From: Madurella fahalii
Lineage: Eukaryota > Ascomycota > Sordariomycetes > Sordariales
Direction: 5' to 3'
Length of the DNA stretch: 64,000 bases
Assembly (NCBI GenBank): GCA_029876055.1
Contig: CM056874.1
Location: forward strand, 3,782,001 to 3,846,000
Below the pieces are notes generated by a model that had not been told where the DNA came from, did not search any database, and worked only from the letters and a program-made list of their open reading frames with translations. Each line of letters opens with the position of its first letter. Position 1 is the stretch's first letter. This document shows, piece by piece, positions 21,441 to 32,674 of the stretch. The position numbers and the translations under genes are program-made.

Positions 21441-22319
21441 ATGCTTTCATCAACACTCCTCACCGTCGCCGGCGCGGCGCTAGCATCGGCACACGTTGTC
21501 ATCACATACCCAGGGTGGCGAGGCAACAACCTGATCACAAACGAAACATTCCCGTACGGCATGCAATGGATGTATCCATGTGAGTGCTTTTTTTTTTTTT
21601 TTTTCTTCAGAAAGCTTTTAAACACATCCCTGGACCTTGAAACTGACGCCGGTGATAAGGCGGTGGAATGGAAGTGACAACAAACAGGACATTCTGGCCG
21701 ACAAAAGGCGGCGCGGTCGCCTTCCAGCCCGGCTGGTTCCAGGGCCACGAAACGGCCATGATCTACATCAACATGGGCTTCGGTACCGAAGGTCCGGAGC
21801 TCGGCCCCCCGGGCGGGCCCCCCAACATGAGCTTCCCCATGATCACGCCCTTCCAGATCCTCGGCCCCACGAAGAACCCCTACCCGGGCACCGTCTGCCT
21901 GCCGCAGGTGCCCTTACCCGTCAACACGACCGTCAGGGCCGGCGATAACGCCACCATCCAGGTCGTCGAGCTGGCCGTTCACGGCGCCGCTCTCTACTCG
22001 GTATGCACCAACCCACCCTCAGAGCAACTTTTTGTAGCCCCCCTACCCCGTACCGGTACCGTGAACGGTGATGGCTAACGGTTTTGACGGGCGGCAGTGC
22101 GTCGACATCACCTTTGTCGAGCCCGGCGACCCCCGCCTCGGCGAAGTCACCGAGGAGAACTGCTTCAACAGCACCGAGATCGGCGCCGCCGACGTCTTCT
22201 CGCTCACCCTGCGCGCCTCGGGCCAGACCATCGGCACCAGCGGCGCCTTCCGCAACGCGCTCACGCCCTACCTCGGATACCTGCCGCTGGTTGTGGGCGG
22301 GCTGTGGGCGCTACTATGA
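21441..22319 (+). CDS. Secreted GPI-type copper-binding protein, X325/BIM1-like
   Basis: Three exons: 21441-21579, 21660-22000 and 22098-22319, giving 233 aa. Introns are GT-AG, and the first contains a long T tract. The signal peptide (MLSSTLLTVAGAALASA) is followed directly by His (HVVITYPGWRGNN). This is the mature N-terminal histidine that forms the copper brace in LPMO-related X325/BIM1-like proteins (PF20238). Further family blocks are YGMQWMYPCGGMEV, NRTFWPTKGG, GFGTEGPELG, GTVCLPQVPLP and CVDITFVEPGD with paired cysteines. N-glycosylation sequons occur (NTT, NAT, NST). The hydrophobic C-terminal tail (YLGYLPLVVGGLWALL) fits a GPI signal. Known relatives take part in copper acquisition or cell-wall functions, without oxidative polysaccharide cleavage. 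Confidence 0.88.
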
Positions 22320-23686
22320 AGTGATGTGACGAGGAGGTGAATGGTGATGATGAGGGGAGGGGGCAAAGGGAGAGGGAGGGTGTAAAGCCCCGCGCGGCCG
22401 TTGCTGTGATGATGCGGCAGGCTGCGCTTTGTATATTTGGCATATGGGAAGGCGTTTTAAAGGGTGAATCGCTTATTTTTTCTTTTGTTCCCCTCAGTGG
22501 AAAGGGGGTATGGGGTATATCCGGCCGGAAGCCTTACTGTCTTCTTATTTTTCTTCTTTTTATTTCCGTTCTTGTCTTTTTGCCTCTTTCCTCGAGTCGT
22601 CCCTGGATGGAAATGGCTTATTGAATGGGCTACACACTCATCCAACCCCACACAGTCGGGTTGGACATATGTGTTTGGATGAACCCCCTATCCGAAGTGG
22701 AAGGGTGGAATCACGGGCTTGCGTCTCAGCTACCTCTGTCTCACTACCCATATTTAGGGCATGTAGCACACCAGGGGTGAATCTCCTCTGGGATCGGATA
22801 GATATTACCGTAAAAACATCCGGAATGATGACGTTGGAAATCGAAGTTATAGTATCTGCCACATAAATGAGACTTTCGCCTGCTCTTGTGTTCGCGCATC
22901 ACGAGATTTTGGGAGTCTGCCCGAGAGCGCAAGACCGCGAGTCCACTTCTCTGATGGTATGCAAAGTCCGAGCCTTCGGTGTCCGGGAAGTTTCGGACTC
23001 TGTGACGTGACGAAACGGAGAGCTCGAATGTTTGTATCAACAGCCGCCGGTCGAGGGAACAAGGGGGTTCCCAAATCACCGTCGGAACGGAGCGTGCATC
23101 CGGGGTTACCGCCGGCCCCGTCACAGTTGCAGGCGGCTGGCCACTTGTCAGACGTCCGATGTACCCCGCTATCCGCGTATTAATCCTTTACCATGCAGCA
23201 GAGCTATGGGAGGAGGGAGGGGAGTCTCAGGGAGGTCCAGGTCGGAAGGTGGAGCAACATCTGACATATTTGGTTGCCCTTTATGGCGCTGCGACTTACT
23301 GAACATTCCCCACCATGAGGTTACGAATTCAGGCCGGCGCTGGGATAGGCCGTTTCGTCACGTTTAGTCCGAACTTGGATAGGGGGCCGCGTGATTCTCA
23401 TGCGATCTAACTGATTCCAATATCCTTCTATTTGCGTTGATTAAATCGGGCGCTCGACGTGTTGAGTGGCTTATGAGCCAACGTGCTACTCGTCTGTGGC
23501 CCTGATAACTGCTGTCAACACTGCTCAAGCGCGAGGGATAAGGTTCTCTCCAGGAATCAAGTCGAGGGCCCGCATCACACGGATGCTTAAGCGCGTTGTC
23601 ATCGATCAATCACTCTATATACACTATATTCCCTCCTTATCCCTCTCATGATCTCATCACATCACGGCAACGCAGCAGGAAAATCC
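22320..23686. other. Intergenic between convergent genes
   Basis: 3' flanks of the copper-protein gene (+) and the DOA1-like gene (-). T-rich tracts at about 22470-22610 may be 3' UTR. No gene supported. Confidence 0.5.
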
Positions 23687-26241
23687 CTACCGTTTCAAGT
23701 ACGCCAAACACTCCTGCGCCAGCGTCTTGATGCGCGCCTCGCCAGACTTCTTCGCCGCCTCCCCGACTGGTTCGCCAACCTCCAACGTTTTGGCAACGTC
23801 CCTCACATCGCCGCCAATGGTGAGGATCATGCCTAATGTCATCAGTGCGCGGAACAGCACTTCAGGGTCGCTCTGCCGGCGAATGACTGCTTCGGCCACC
23901 TGACAGAGCTGCAGGAGCACTTCGAGGTCGACCGAGTCCCGCTCGTTGAAAGCGAGGCACGCGAGGTTGAAGGCCGTTGAGGTCAGGGCAATCTGCAGAT
24001 TGTTATTGTCGGGACCGATCGGGCCCTGATCATTGTCTACGCCGGCGATGCGTACTAGCAGGCTGGCGATGGCGCTTGTTTCTTGGATTACGAGTTTCCT
24101 GCCTTCTGCCGTGCTGAAGAGGTTCGTGATTGCGCGCAGGGCCATCATCACGTTGTTGGCGTTGACCGGCGTTTGGTCAAACTTGGTGGTGAACTCGGCT
24201 AGGGTCTGGCCGGTCTGCTGGATGGGCTGTTGCGTGTCAAGAGCACCCCTGAGGACCACATTGACCAGATTGCCGTAGTTATTGTCTGTCAGGGACGCGG
24301 TGCCCGGATACGCCACGAAACAGCGGATGGCGTCCAGGGCAGGGAGTCGGTCGCCGTAAGGCCATTGTGTAATGATGGTGTAAACGCTGCGCTGCGCCTC
24401 CGAGAGCGAGGCCGGAGGTTTGTTTTTGGGCGTGGGCCCCATCGTTGCCTGCATGGCTGCCTCGAGGCGGTTTAGACCATCGGGGTTCATGGCGATATGC
24501 TTGTTCCCGGCCAGTAGATGCTTCTCGTTGAGACTTCTCAGCTTCTTGGCGACCGGCTCCCACTTGGCCTGGGTCAGAGCGAGGTACTCTGTGTGGGGTA
24601 AGTATTTTTTGGTAGGCTGCGCTGCTTGCTCGGGCTTGTATCGTGCTTCGGTCCCGTATGGATCTGCCGACGGGGCCTCGGAGCTTTGTCCAATGGTTGC
24701 GCCCTTGGTGTTGGTGACAATAAATTTTGCCACTTCATCGATGTACGATATAGGGAGTTCGTTGTCCCCCAGGAATTTGGTTGCTGCCTCGTATGGGTTC
24801 TCCGAGAGGTTGTAAGGCAGCTTGAGTGGCGGTTTGCCCTCTTCGATGTCAACGTCAAAGACGTAGTCGTATTCTTGTCCATTGTACTGGACTTTCCGCC
24901 CGCTGCTCCCCGAAGAGTCTACCACAGTTCCGACATGAATCCACCGCTGCTCGCCTGGATGGGGGTCAGCGTACGCGAACGGAAAGTCGTGGAAGGTTAA
25001 ATGGCTTACCCAATGACCACTGGTAGGCCCCGATGGTGCCATTTTCTTCCAGGACCGTCTTTACTTGGCCGTCCTTCTTGCCGGCATTGGTGGCAAGCCA
25101 GCTGTGTGGGTCCAACTGCTCCTTGTTGAGCGCGGGCCCCAGTTGTTGCTGCGGGATGGCAGACGCCCGGACTGTCTCCTCGAATTGCGAGAGAACTTCG
25201 GGCTCTGCTGTGCGCTCGGCATTGCGCGTAAAGACGCGGACGACGTTATCGCTAGCGCCGGACACAATGTCTCCGTTCTCGGGGCACACGGCAACGGACC
25301 ACACGGAAATGGCCGGGTGTGTTATTGTCTGGATGCATTCCGAACCCCTCCAGATCCGGACGGTTCGGTCTTCTCCGGCACTGACGATCTCGGCCGTTGG
25401 CAGACAAGCGAGAGAGTAGATGAAGCTGTCGTGGCCCCGCAGGGTTCCAACCTCTGTGCCGTTCATTTTCCAGAGCTGGATGACGCCATCGTTTCCGGCA
25501 CTCGCAAACTCGGCTCCACTCGGATGACCCTTGAACCCGCCGGGCAGCTTGCAAAGGGCACGCACAACAGAATTGGTAGGAAGCGTACGCCAGGGCTCAA
25601 CCTCATTGGCGTGGTTGACCTTGCGCAGGTCGTAGATGCGAATATTGTTATCGGCACTGCCTGTGATGACCGTGTGCTCGTCGTACGCCAGGACCGCCCA
25701 GACACTTTTGACCTCGCCTTGATGGGCGAGCTGTGCGGATATCTCCCACTTCTCTGTCCCCCAGACGAGCGCTTTGCCGTCCCATCCGCCGGACACTATG
25801 TAGGTCCCCCGGGGAGATACATCAAGCGCACACACGTTGTGGCCATGGCCGATGAGGAGTCTGTCGGCATTGTCTGCCGTAGTCAAGCTTGGCTGCTTCG
25901 CTTCGATGATTGCTTCGTGGCCGGCCGAGACAATAAGACCCTCAGGCCAAGTAGGCGAGGGACGAAAGAAGGTGAGCGAGTTTATGTAGCCATGGCCCTG
26001 GCTAGTTATGGTGGCATCAAATGTTGGCGGTTTGTCGGCTGTCTTGCGCCAGAGGCGCACCGTCTGGTCGCGGGACGATGAGAGGACGGTATTCGCAGTC
26101 GGGAAACACACGGCGCGGACCTGTTGCGGCCGGTCAGTTAGCTACTTTGTAGTTACCGAGCATGTTGACAGAACAGAACAGAACAGAACATGCATCTGCG
26201 TCGTGACCCTTTAGCTGGGCTGAGAGTTTGTAATCCGGCAT
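23687..26241 (-). CDS. DOA1: DOA1/UFD3/Lub1 (PLAA) family: WD40-PFU-PUL ubiquitin-binding cofactor of Cdc48
   Basis: Three exons: 26194-26241, 25010-26120 and 23687-24954, giving 808 aa. Exon 1 codes 16 residues (MPDYKLSAQLKGHDAD) that complete the first WD40 blade into VRAVCFPTANTVLSSSRDQT. About seven WD40 repeats follow (for example VSGGWDGKALVW, ITGSADNNIRIYDL, VSAGEDRTVRIW). Next comes the PFU domain (WIHVGTVVDSSGSSGRKVQYNGQEYDYVFDVDI), and then the helical PUL domain (residues about 540-805) ending ECLAYLKR. The family binds ubiquitin and Cdc48/p97 and maintains ubiquitin pools and ribophagy/ERAD-linked turnover. The 73-nt first intron appears to be GC-AG (donor GAT|GCATGT, branch GCTAACTGAC, acceptor AACAG); no GT donor gives the right phase. 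The other intron is 55 nt GT-AG. Confidence 0.92.
26121..26193 (-). other. Candidate GC-AG intron of the DOA1-like gene
   Basis: The donor dinucleotide is GC and the acceptor AG, with a strong CTAAC branch site near the acceptor. The intron contains four tandem TTCTG units just after the donor. Required to join the conserved HDAD and VRAVCFPT segments in phase 0. Confidence 0.7.
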
Positions 26242-27476
26242 CGCGCCGCTCGATCAGGTTCCGACTGGGCGAGGCGGGGTAGCGATGGGATTGTACTTGA
26301 GGATGGCGGCAGTGGCAATCCGTGATTGTGGTAAAACCAGTCCCGTAAGTCGAGCCTCGTTGCTTGCAAGCGATGATGACCTCTGTTCAAAAGACTAAAG
26401 AAATTCAGCAGACAGATGCTGGGGATTTGTCAGGCAATTAGTGAGGGAGATGGAATTGATTGGAAGCTTGGTGTGGTGTTGCTGGGTTGCTCGCATGGCG
26501 GGGTGATCGACCAGAGACCAGGGGCAAGCTGCCCGTTGCTACGCCCACGTACAGTATCAACGCTTTGCATTCAGCTCCATCGCGTCAGAGATTAGCGCAT
26601 AGCGGAAAGGAAAAATCAAACCGAAACATCATGTTTATATATTAATAAATAGGAACATTTACAACCAACATTTTAACTTCCTCTTTGCTCTTCAGTGCAT
26701 CGACACCGGGGTGTGTGCGGCGTAGGGGCAAGAAGGGAGAGGCAGAGCTGTTGTGCTGTACATACAGTGCAGTATGTACCTCCACTAAAACAGATCAACA
26801 GCAACCTGGATGGAAGCCGTGTGTGGGTTTGTGAGTACGACCTCGAGCATCGTAAGCTTTTGCGGAGTCTAGAACAAGAAACCTACAAGACGTGCCTTCT
26901 CAGAAACAAGAATTGCCGGTTGTAGCTGAGAGCGTGTTCGACGTGAAGTGAAGGAGGTACGGAATACTCAACGTGCGGATAGGTCCTCCTTTCTGAACCA
27001 ACCCATGCAGACCCACCCACGTCAGTAAACGGCTGGCGAGGGGCTCAGCGGGAAAGCCTGCCCCGGTCGACAAACACCCCGCTGCCGCACAGCGCACGAG
27101 ACAACCCTCGTTGCTTTCGCTGCCGCCTCGACTCTCTCCCTGCGACCGCAAATTCTTGCCCGCGAGCCGCACCGGGCATGACGACTGATTCGGCCTAATA
27201 TTCGACGTTCTCACGATCCTCATTACGACCTGTTACGACATTTTCGCTCCTTTTTTTTCTGTTCGTGCACTCGTCCTCGCGTATTTCACGCCTACATCTG
27301 CCCTCGCTGCTCTCGGTCCTCGTCGCCGTCAAACCCAACAGAGCCTCTCTTTCTCGGTTGCTTCGTTCTTCAGTTTCGAGCATCTGGCATTGAAGGCCCG
27401 GCGCAATCCAACGACCCGCCGGGTACTTGACTGCATTCAGATTTCGTATATCAATTTTCCCCCACAAATACCCAGC
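26242..27476. promoter_or_regulatory. Shared divergent promoter region, DOA1-like / STRAP-like
   Basis: A 1.2-kb spacer between two head-to-head WD40 genes. Pyrimidine-rich stretches at about 27240-27330 lie upstream of the STRAP-like ATG, as is common near fungal transcription starts. No RNA gene or additional ORF is supported; small frames lack family features. Confidence 0.45.
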
Positions 27477-28611
27477 ATGGGTGACGCCACTGCCCCGCGC
27501 CAATATGTGCCCTTGACCTGCCATGGCCACTCGCGGCCCGTCCCTCACCTGAGTTTCTCTCCGCTAGAAAGGGAGGAGGTTTACTATATGATTTCCGCCT
27601 GCAAAGGTTTGTGCGACACCTTTTCCCCGCTCCCTTAACCGGTACGGCCGCTGACTCTCTTCCGGCCCAGATGGCAACCCGATGCTTCGGGACGGTCAGA
27701 CGGGCGACTGGATTGGCACATTCCTCGGCCACAAGGGCGCCGTATGGCAAGCGAGACTAAGTCCTGATGCCACGACTGCCGCGACTGCTTCTGCAGATTT
27801 TACCGCCAAGGTCTGGGACACGCATACCGGCGAGTTGCTTTATATCCTCCAGCATGATCACATTGTCCGTGCCATTGCTTATCCATTCGATAACTCGGGC
27901 ATGATTGCGACCGGGGGGTTCGAAAAGAAGCTTCGCATCTTCGATCTGCAGGACCAGAGACCGGCTGGCTCACCAACGTCCGCGGCGCCAAACCTTGTCA
28001 CGCCCGTCACGATTGAGACGTCGCGCGCCTTCGAAATCGGCGAGGGCATCCATAAAGAAGCCATCAAATTCATCGTCTGGGCTCAGGACCCTAGTGTCAT
28101 CGTAACGGCCTCAGGCGATACCCTTCGTTGGTTTGATCTGCCAAGCAGAAGCTGCATACGCGAGGTTAAGCTGGAGGGAGAGATCAAGTCGTGCGAACTC
28201 GTCGCTCTTGCACCCTCATACAGCTCCCCGTCAGACATTGGCGGCGGGCTTCCCGTTCTGGCTGTCGCGGCTGGCAAAACAGCATACTTCTGGGGTGGCA
28301 TGAGGGCAGAGGACGAGCTGAAGCAGATAAAGCTGCCGCACGGAATAGCGAGCGTTGGCCTCGACCTGAAAGGCAGGAAGTTCGTGGTCGGCGAGGAGCC
28401 CGGTACCTGGGCGCGTGTTTATGATTGGGAAGACGGCAAGGAGCTCGATGTGCACAAAGGCCACCACGGGCCCATCTGGTCCATTGCGTTTTCGCCAGAT
28501 GGGAATCTCTACGCGACTGGCTCGGAGGATGGCACCATCAAGATGTGGAAGAATTGCGAAGGCTTCTACGGGCTCTGGCGAGGGGGGGTGTCAGGGAGCG
28601 GCACGGACTAG
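27477..28611 (+). CDS. STRAP/Unrip-like WD40 repeat protein
   Basis: Two exons, 27477-27606 and 27671-28611, with a 64-nt intron; the junction SACK|DGNPMLRDGQ is canonical; 356 aa. WD40 blades are clear: YVPLTCHGHSRPV, GDWIGTFLGHKGAVW, ASADFTAKVWD, TGGFEKKLRIFD, VTASGDTLRWFDL, GHHGPIWSIAFSPDGNLYATG and SEDGTIKMWKN. The order and the N-terminal LTCHGHSRPV match the eIF3i-like STRAP (serine-threonine kinase receptor-associated, Unrip) proteins. In animals these bind the SMN complex and translation factors. In fungi it is a conserved cytoplasmic scaffold of unclear role. Length is close to the family norm (about 350 aa). Confidence 0.88.
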
Positions 28612-29664
28612 GAGGTGGACGACGACCCTCCTCGCCTCCCAGCCGACAGTGCCTTGGTTGAGACACCACTCGCAGCAGCGCCGCCGAACCCTGATTGCAA
28701 TAGCGCACCGGCCATGGCCGATCCTCGGGGTTCCCAGGTCACAACCCCAGGGCCTGTGGGGCCAAAAGAGAGCCTGCGTGACAACTGCTCTACAATGGAA
28801 ATTGACAAAACTCTGTCACCAGCCCCGCGTCGCCACCGATCTCGCCCGCCCTGTTCTGGCGAGCTGTCCAGCGATCAGAACCCGGACAAAACATCGCAAC
28901 CGGCCTGCGCCTGTCCGTCGTATTTTCGGCACGGCAACGGGCACTTCAGCCCAGGCAGGTCGAGGATGGAGGAATTCATGCGTCGGTCAGCAATGCATAT
29001 GATCACTGCAGCGAGGCCTCCGGCTTAAGCCGTTGGTGGACGACCATGTCATAGATTATTTCTGGATGCTTATTAGTTTGCGCTTTGGACGAGCAGCCTC
29101 GCTCCGGGAACGGGCGGTCCCCCCGATCGTAGACTCTGCACTTCGCATCGCTCCCTCTAGTGGTCATCTCCAGCTCGACACATGGAGTAGATGTAGCTAG
29201 CCGATTAGCTCCCGCATCACTGAAAAGACTATCTTTGCGAGGTCTTGCACAGTATCCGGAACGGTCAGAGCGGGATTCTCGAGCTAGGAATTAATAACTT
29301 TAAATAACAGTTTCCATATTTTTGTTATGAACCAGTAACCACCTTTCGAGATGCGAATATAGTCTCGACATCGATCAGCATTTGATATTGCAGCGTCGTG
29401 ACAGACGATTACTGTAAAGGGCCTCTTCGGCGTGATTTGTGGGGCTGCGGGGTGTTCTTTTACCCCCGCAACGAAGCAGGCCTCCCCTGGTCTCTCTTGG
29501 CGGTGGGTTCTTGAAGCTACCGTAGGATCTAAACGACGGACTGGATCTTCAACCTTCTGGTATACAATTCCAACGTCCCTCTCCCACCGCAGTGGCACAA
29601 ATACCGTCGCAGCATCTAGTAATCACAACACGTCCTTCACTCGGCCGGATACACGAGATACACA
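28612..29664. other. Intergenic, no supported gene
   Basis: STRAP-like 3' flank and SPT8-like promoter. A 137-codon frame right after the STRAP stop (28615-29028) has no recognisable features and is probably UTR/chance. Confidence 0.45.
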
Positions 29665-31844
29665 ATGGACGACGACTACGCGAGCTCTGAGAACGAGCAG
29701 GACGAGCTCATGGAAGATGCCGACGAACTCGAGGTGGACAACGATGCTGAGGACGACAACGAGGAAGAGGAGGAGGAACAGGATGAGCAAGATGAGCCGG
29801 AACCGGAGCCCGAGCCCGAACAAGACGTCGAACCGTTCGACGATGCGCCTCCAACAGCGCCCGACGACCAGGCCGACCAAGAGAGTGTTAAGCGAGCATC
29901 CGCAGCACCCACCACACCGCTGACCGGGTCAAAATGGCGCCCGATACTACGGCAGGAATACATCGACGCCCCGCTCTACGACATTGTGCCGACCATGGCG
30001 GCGCCACAGGCCACCAGCGTCAATTGCATGGCCATCACTCCCGACTTGCGATACTGGATGACGGGCGGCTCGGACGGCTATATCCGGAAGTACGATGGCG
30101 TGGGAACCATAAACGGCAAGCAGCAGCTCACCGTGGCGCAAAGACATCCCTTTGTCGATAGCGTTGTCAAAGCAGGAATACTCATGAGTTACTGGGAGAA
30201 CGAAGAGCCCGCACCGCCGAATGCACGTGCCGAGGATAGGATCCTGTCGCCTGTCTACAGCCTGGCCGTGCACAGCAACGCCCTCTGGTTGCTGAGCGGG
30301 CTTGATAGCGGCGGCATCAACCTGCAGAGTGTGCGGCACGACGAGGGCAAGAGAATACACTGCCTGCGCGATGGGGGGCACACAAACGCCGTGAGCGTGC
30401 TACAGCTGGCGCCAGACGAGAAGAGCGTGCTCAGCGGGAGTTGGGATAAGATGGTCCTGGACTGGGATCTGAACAACGGCCAGATTCTGCGGCGATTCGA
30501 GGGTAGCGGAGGCCAGATCTCGGCCATTGAGTTGCGTCCGGCAAGCGGCGCGCCCATCCCCGTTGAGGCGAGCGAGGTCGAGGTCAGAAGCGACACATTT
30601 GACACCGACTCGAAGCCGCGGATGAATGGCTTCTTTACGGACAACGCCGATAATTCGGTTGGCGGGGCAGGGAACCTGGGCGGCAACGATGCAGGAGTGA
30701 ACGGAGATGCTCCAGGGTCCCCAGAACACGAGTCACTTTTCGGCAGCCCGGCGGGGTCCCTCTTTGGTGATAACGACACTATGGGTGGTGACGGAGGAGC
30801 CTTTGGCGATGATGACGACGAGTTCTCCCGAGCGATGGACATGAGCCTCCATGACGATCCCAACCACGGGCTGGATCCCTCTACCGACTTCACCATGGGT
30901 GATCCCGACATGTCAACAGGGTCTGCCTTGGACATGGGCGCGTCATCCATCTCAGACATGGCTCCGCCGACACAAAATGGACTCCCTGTCAACCAAGGCG
31001 AGCCTCATGGCGGCATGTCTAACAGCGAGACCATGACGAGCGGCGACACGGCACGCGACGTCTCCATGGACTTTAGCCAGCCCGCCACAGCGGCAGAGAC
31101 CCAGCCGACAACCGCCCCATCTTCCCTTCCCGAACCACAAACCACCCAGGCCTCCTCCGACACCCAACAAACCGACACCCAACCGCCACCTCCTTCCTCA
31201 TCCTCGCAAGCCCCGGCCACCGCCAGCACCACCAACGGCGGCACCGGCGCCGCTTCCCCCCGCCCACCATGGTCTACTCGTCCGCGCCTCCGCCTCAGCA
31301 CCACGACCCGACCCAAACCTCGTCCACCACCTTCCTCTCGGCCGCCATCGACGGGACGATCCGCATCTGGGACCGGCGGGTGCCGGACCCGGTGGCGCGC
31401 ATCAACAACCGGCGGGGCGTGCCGCCGTGGTGCATGGGGGCGTGCTGGTCGCCCGACGGCAACTGGATCTACGCGGGGCGGCGCAACGGCACGGTCGAGG
31501 AGTACAGCGTCCACAAGGCGACGTCGGCGTGGCAGCCCGAGCGGGCGCTCAAGTTCCCCGCGGGCTCGGGCGCCGTTAGCTGCGTGCGGCCCATGGCCAA
31601 CGGCCGCCACCTCGTGTGCGCCTCCCACGACATCCTGCGCCTCTACGACCTGCGCGAGAACGCCGCCTTCAAGCACTCCAAGGTCCCCTTCATCATCATC
31701 CCGGGACCCCCCCGCGCCGGCGTCATCAGCGCCCTCTACATCGACCCCACCTCCAGGATCATGCTCTCCACCGCGGGCACCAGGGGCTGGGACGGCACGA
31801 GCACCGAGGTGCTGATTGGGTATGAGATTGCTGTCGCCAAGTAG
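29665..31844 (+). CDS. SPT8: SPT8-like SAGA complex WD40 subunit, one-base frameshift in this sequence
   Basis: The frame from ATG 29665 gives a very acidic N-terminus, then WRPILRQEYIDAPLYDIVPT, SVNCMAITPDLRYWMTGGSD, IRKYDGVGT, AVHSNALWLLSGLDSGGIN and SGSWDKMVLDWDLNNG. A long Ser/Gly/Asp-rich linker follows, as in fungal Spt8. At the C run 31256-31261 homology jumps to another frame (ATG at 31269: FLSAAIDGTIRIWDRR, WSPDGNWIYAGRRNGTVEEY, ISALYIDPTSRIMLSTAGTR), ending at 31844. One extra C in that run would give a continuous 726-codon protein. No intron can explain the shift, so it is a real mutation or a homopolymer error. Spt8 links SAGA to TBP; it is nuclear and normally single-copy, which favours an assembly/sequencing error. 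Confidence 0.85.
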
Positions 31845-32674
31845 GGTTTGGGCGGTGGTGGGGAGCCGTTACGAGGAAGAACGGAAGTAGTGGGACCGGA
31901 AAGCATGGAGTGGTTTTATTGGTTTACTGTAGCGAGGAGTTTGGGGAGGAGATATTTGATACCTGTTATATTTCAAAGAGGTCGAGGTGTTCCTGCTGGT
32001 TTGTTCCTCAACCGACAGCGGCCCAGTTGGTGTTCTGGTGTTATCATTGATAGCGGGCAGTAGTGTATTGGTGAGCAGAAGATGGCCGGTTGCCCAGTAT
32101 ATATACCCTGATGGCGTAATCAGCATGCTATCCTAACTCGCTCTAGTGGTTTTGCCTCGCTGAAAGTAGTTTATCCGTTTGTGCCCTGGCAGAAGGAGTG
32201 GCACACGCGGAGGAGGGTCAAAGGTGGTGTTGTTATGATATGCAATATCACGTCTTTTGCGTACGCTGGCAACAACCATACATTTACTGATCAATCAGTA
32301 CACTGGCTCTCTTACATGATCCACCCATTTGGTGGAAGCCATCGCTGCCCATCAATGTCATCATCGGAAAAGGGCATGGATCCCGTTGATGACTAATAAA
32401 ATCGTAGAAACACCTCCCATACCCTCTCCAGAAACAGCCTTAGAGCCGATATTCCAGCTAACCCATTAACAAGGACAAAGCAAAAGATAAACAAAGTAGA
32501 AGAGACAAGCCCGGAAATAGTCTGCTCATCCGCGTCGCTCGCGTTGTCATTTGGCCAAACCATGCGCTTGATGTTTTCTTGCACCGCACTGCCGATTCGG
32601 CGGATACTTTCCCTTGAACAGCCGCATAAGGGAAATCACAAAGAAAGACTCCGGGTACAGCAACCACCGCAGTG
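31845..32674. other. Intergenic between convergent genes
   Basis: 3' flanks of SPT8-like (+) and the SAD-3-like helicase (-). No gene recognised. Confidence 0.5.

Noticed and set aside
28615..29028. 137-codon frame just after the STRAP-like stop
   Set aside because: No recognisable features, low-complexity Pro/Ser/Arg; better explained as 3' UTR.
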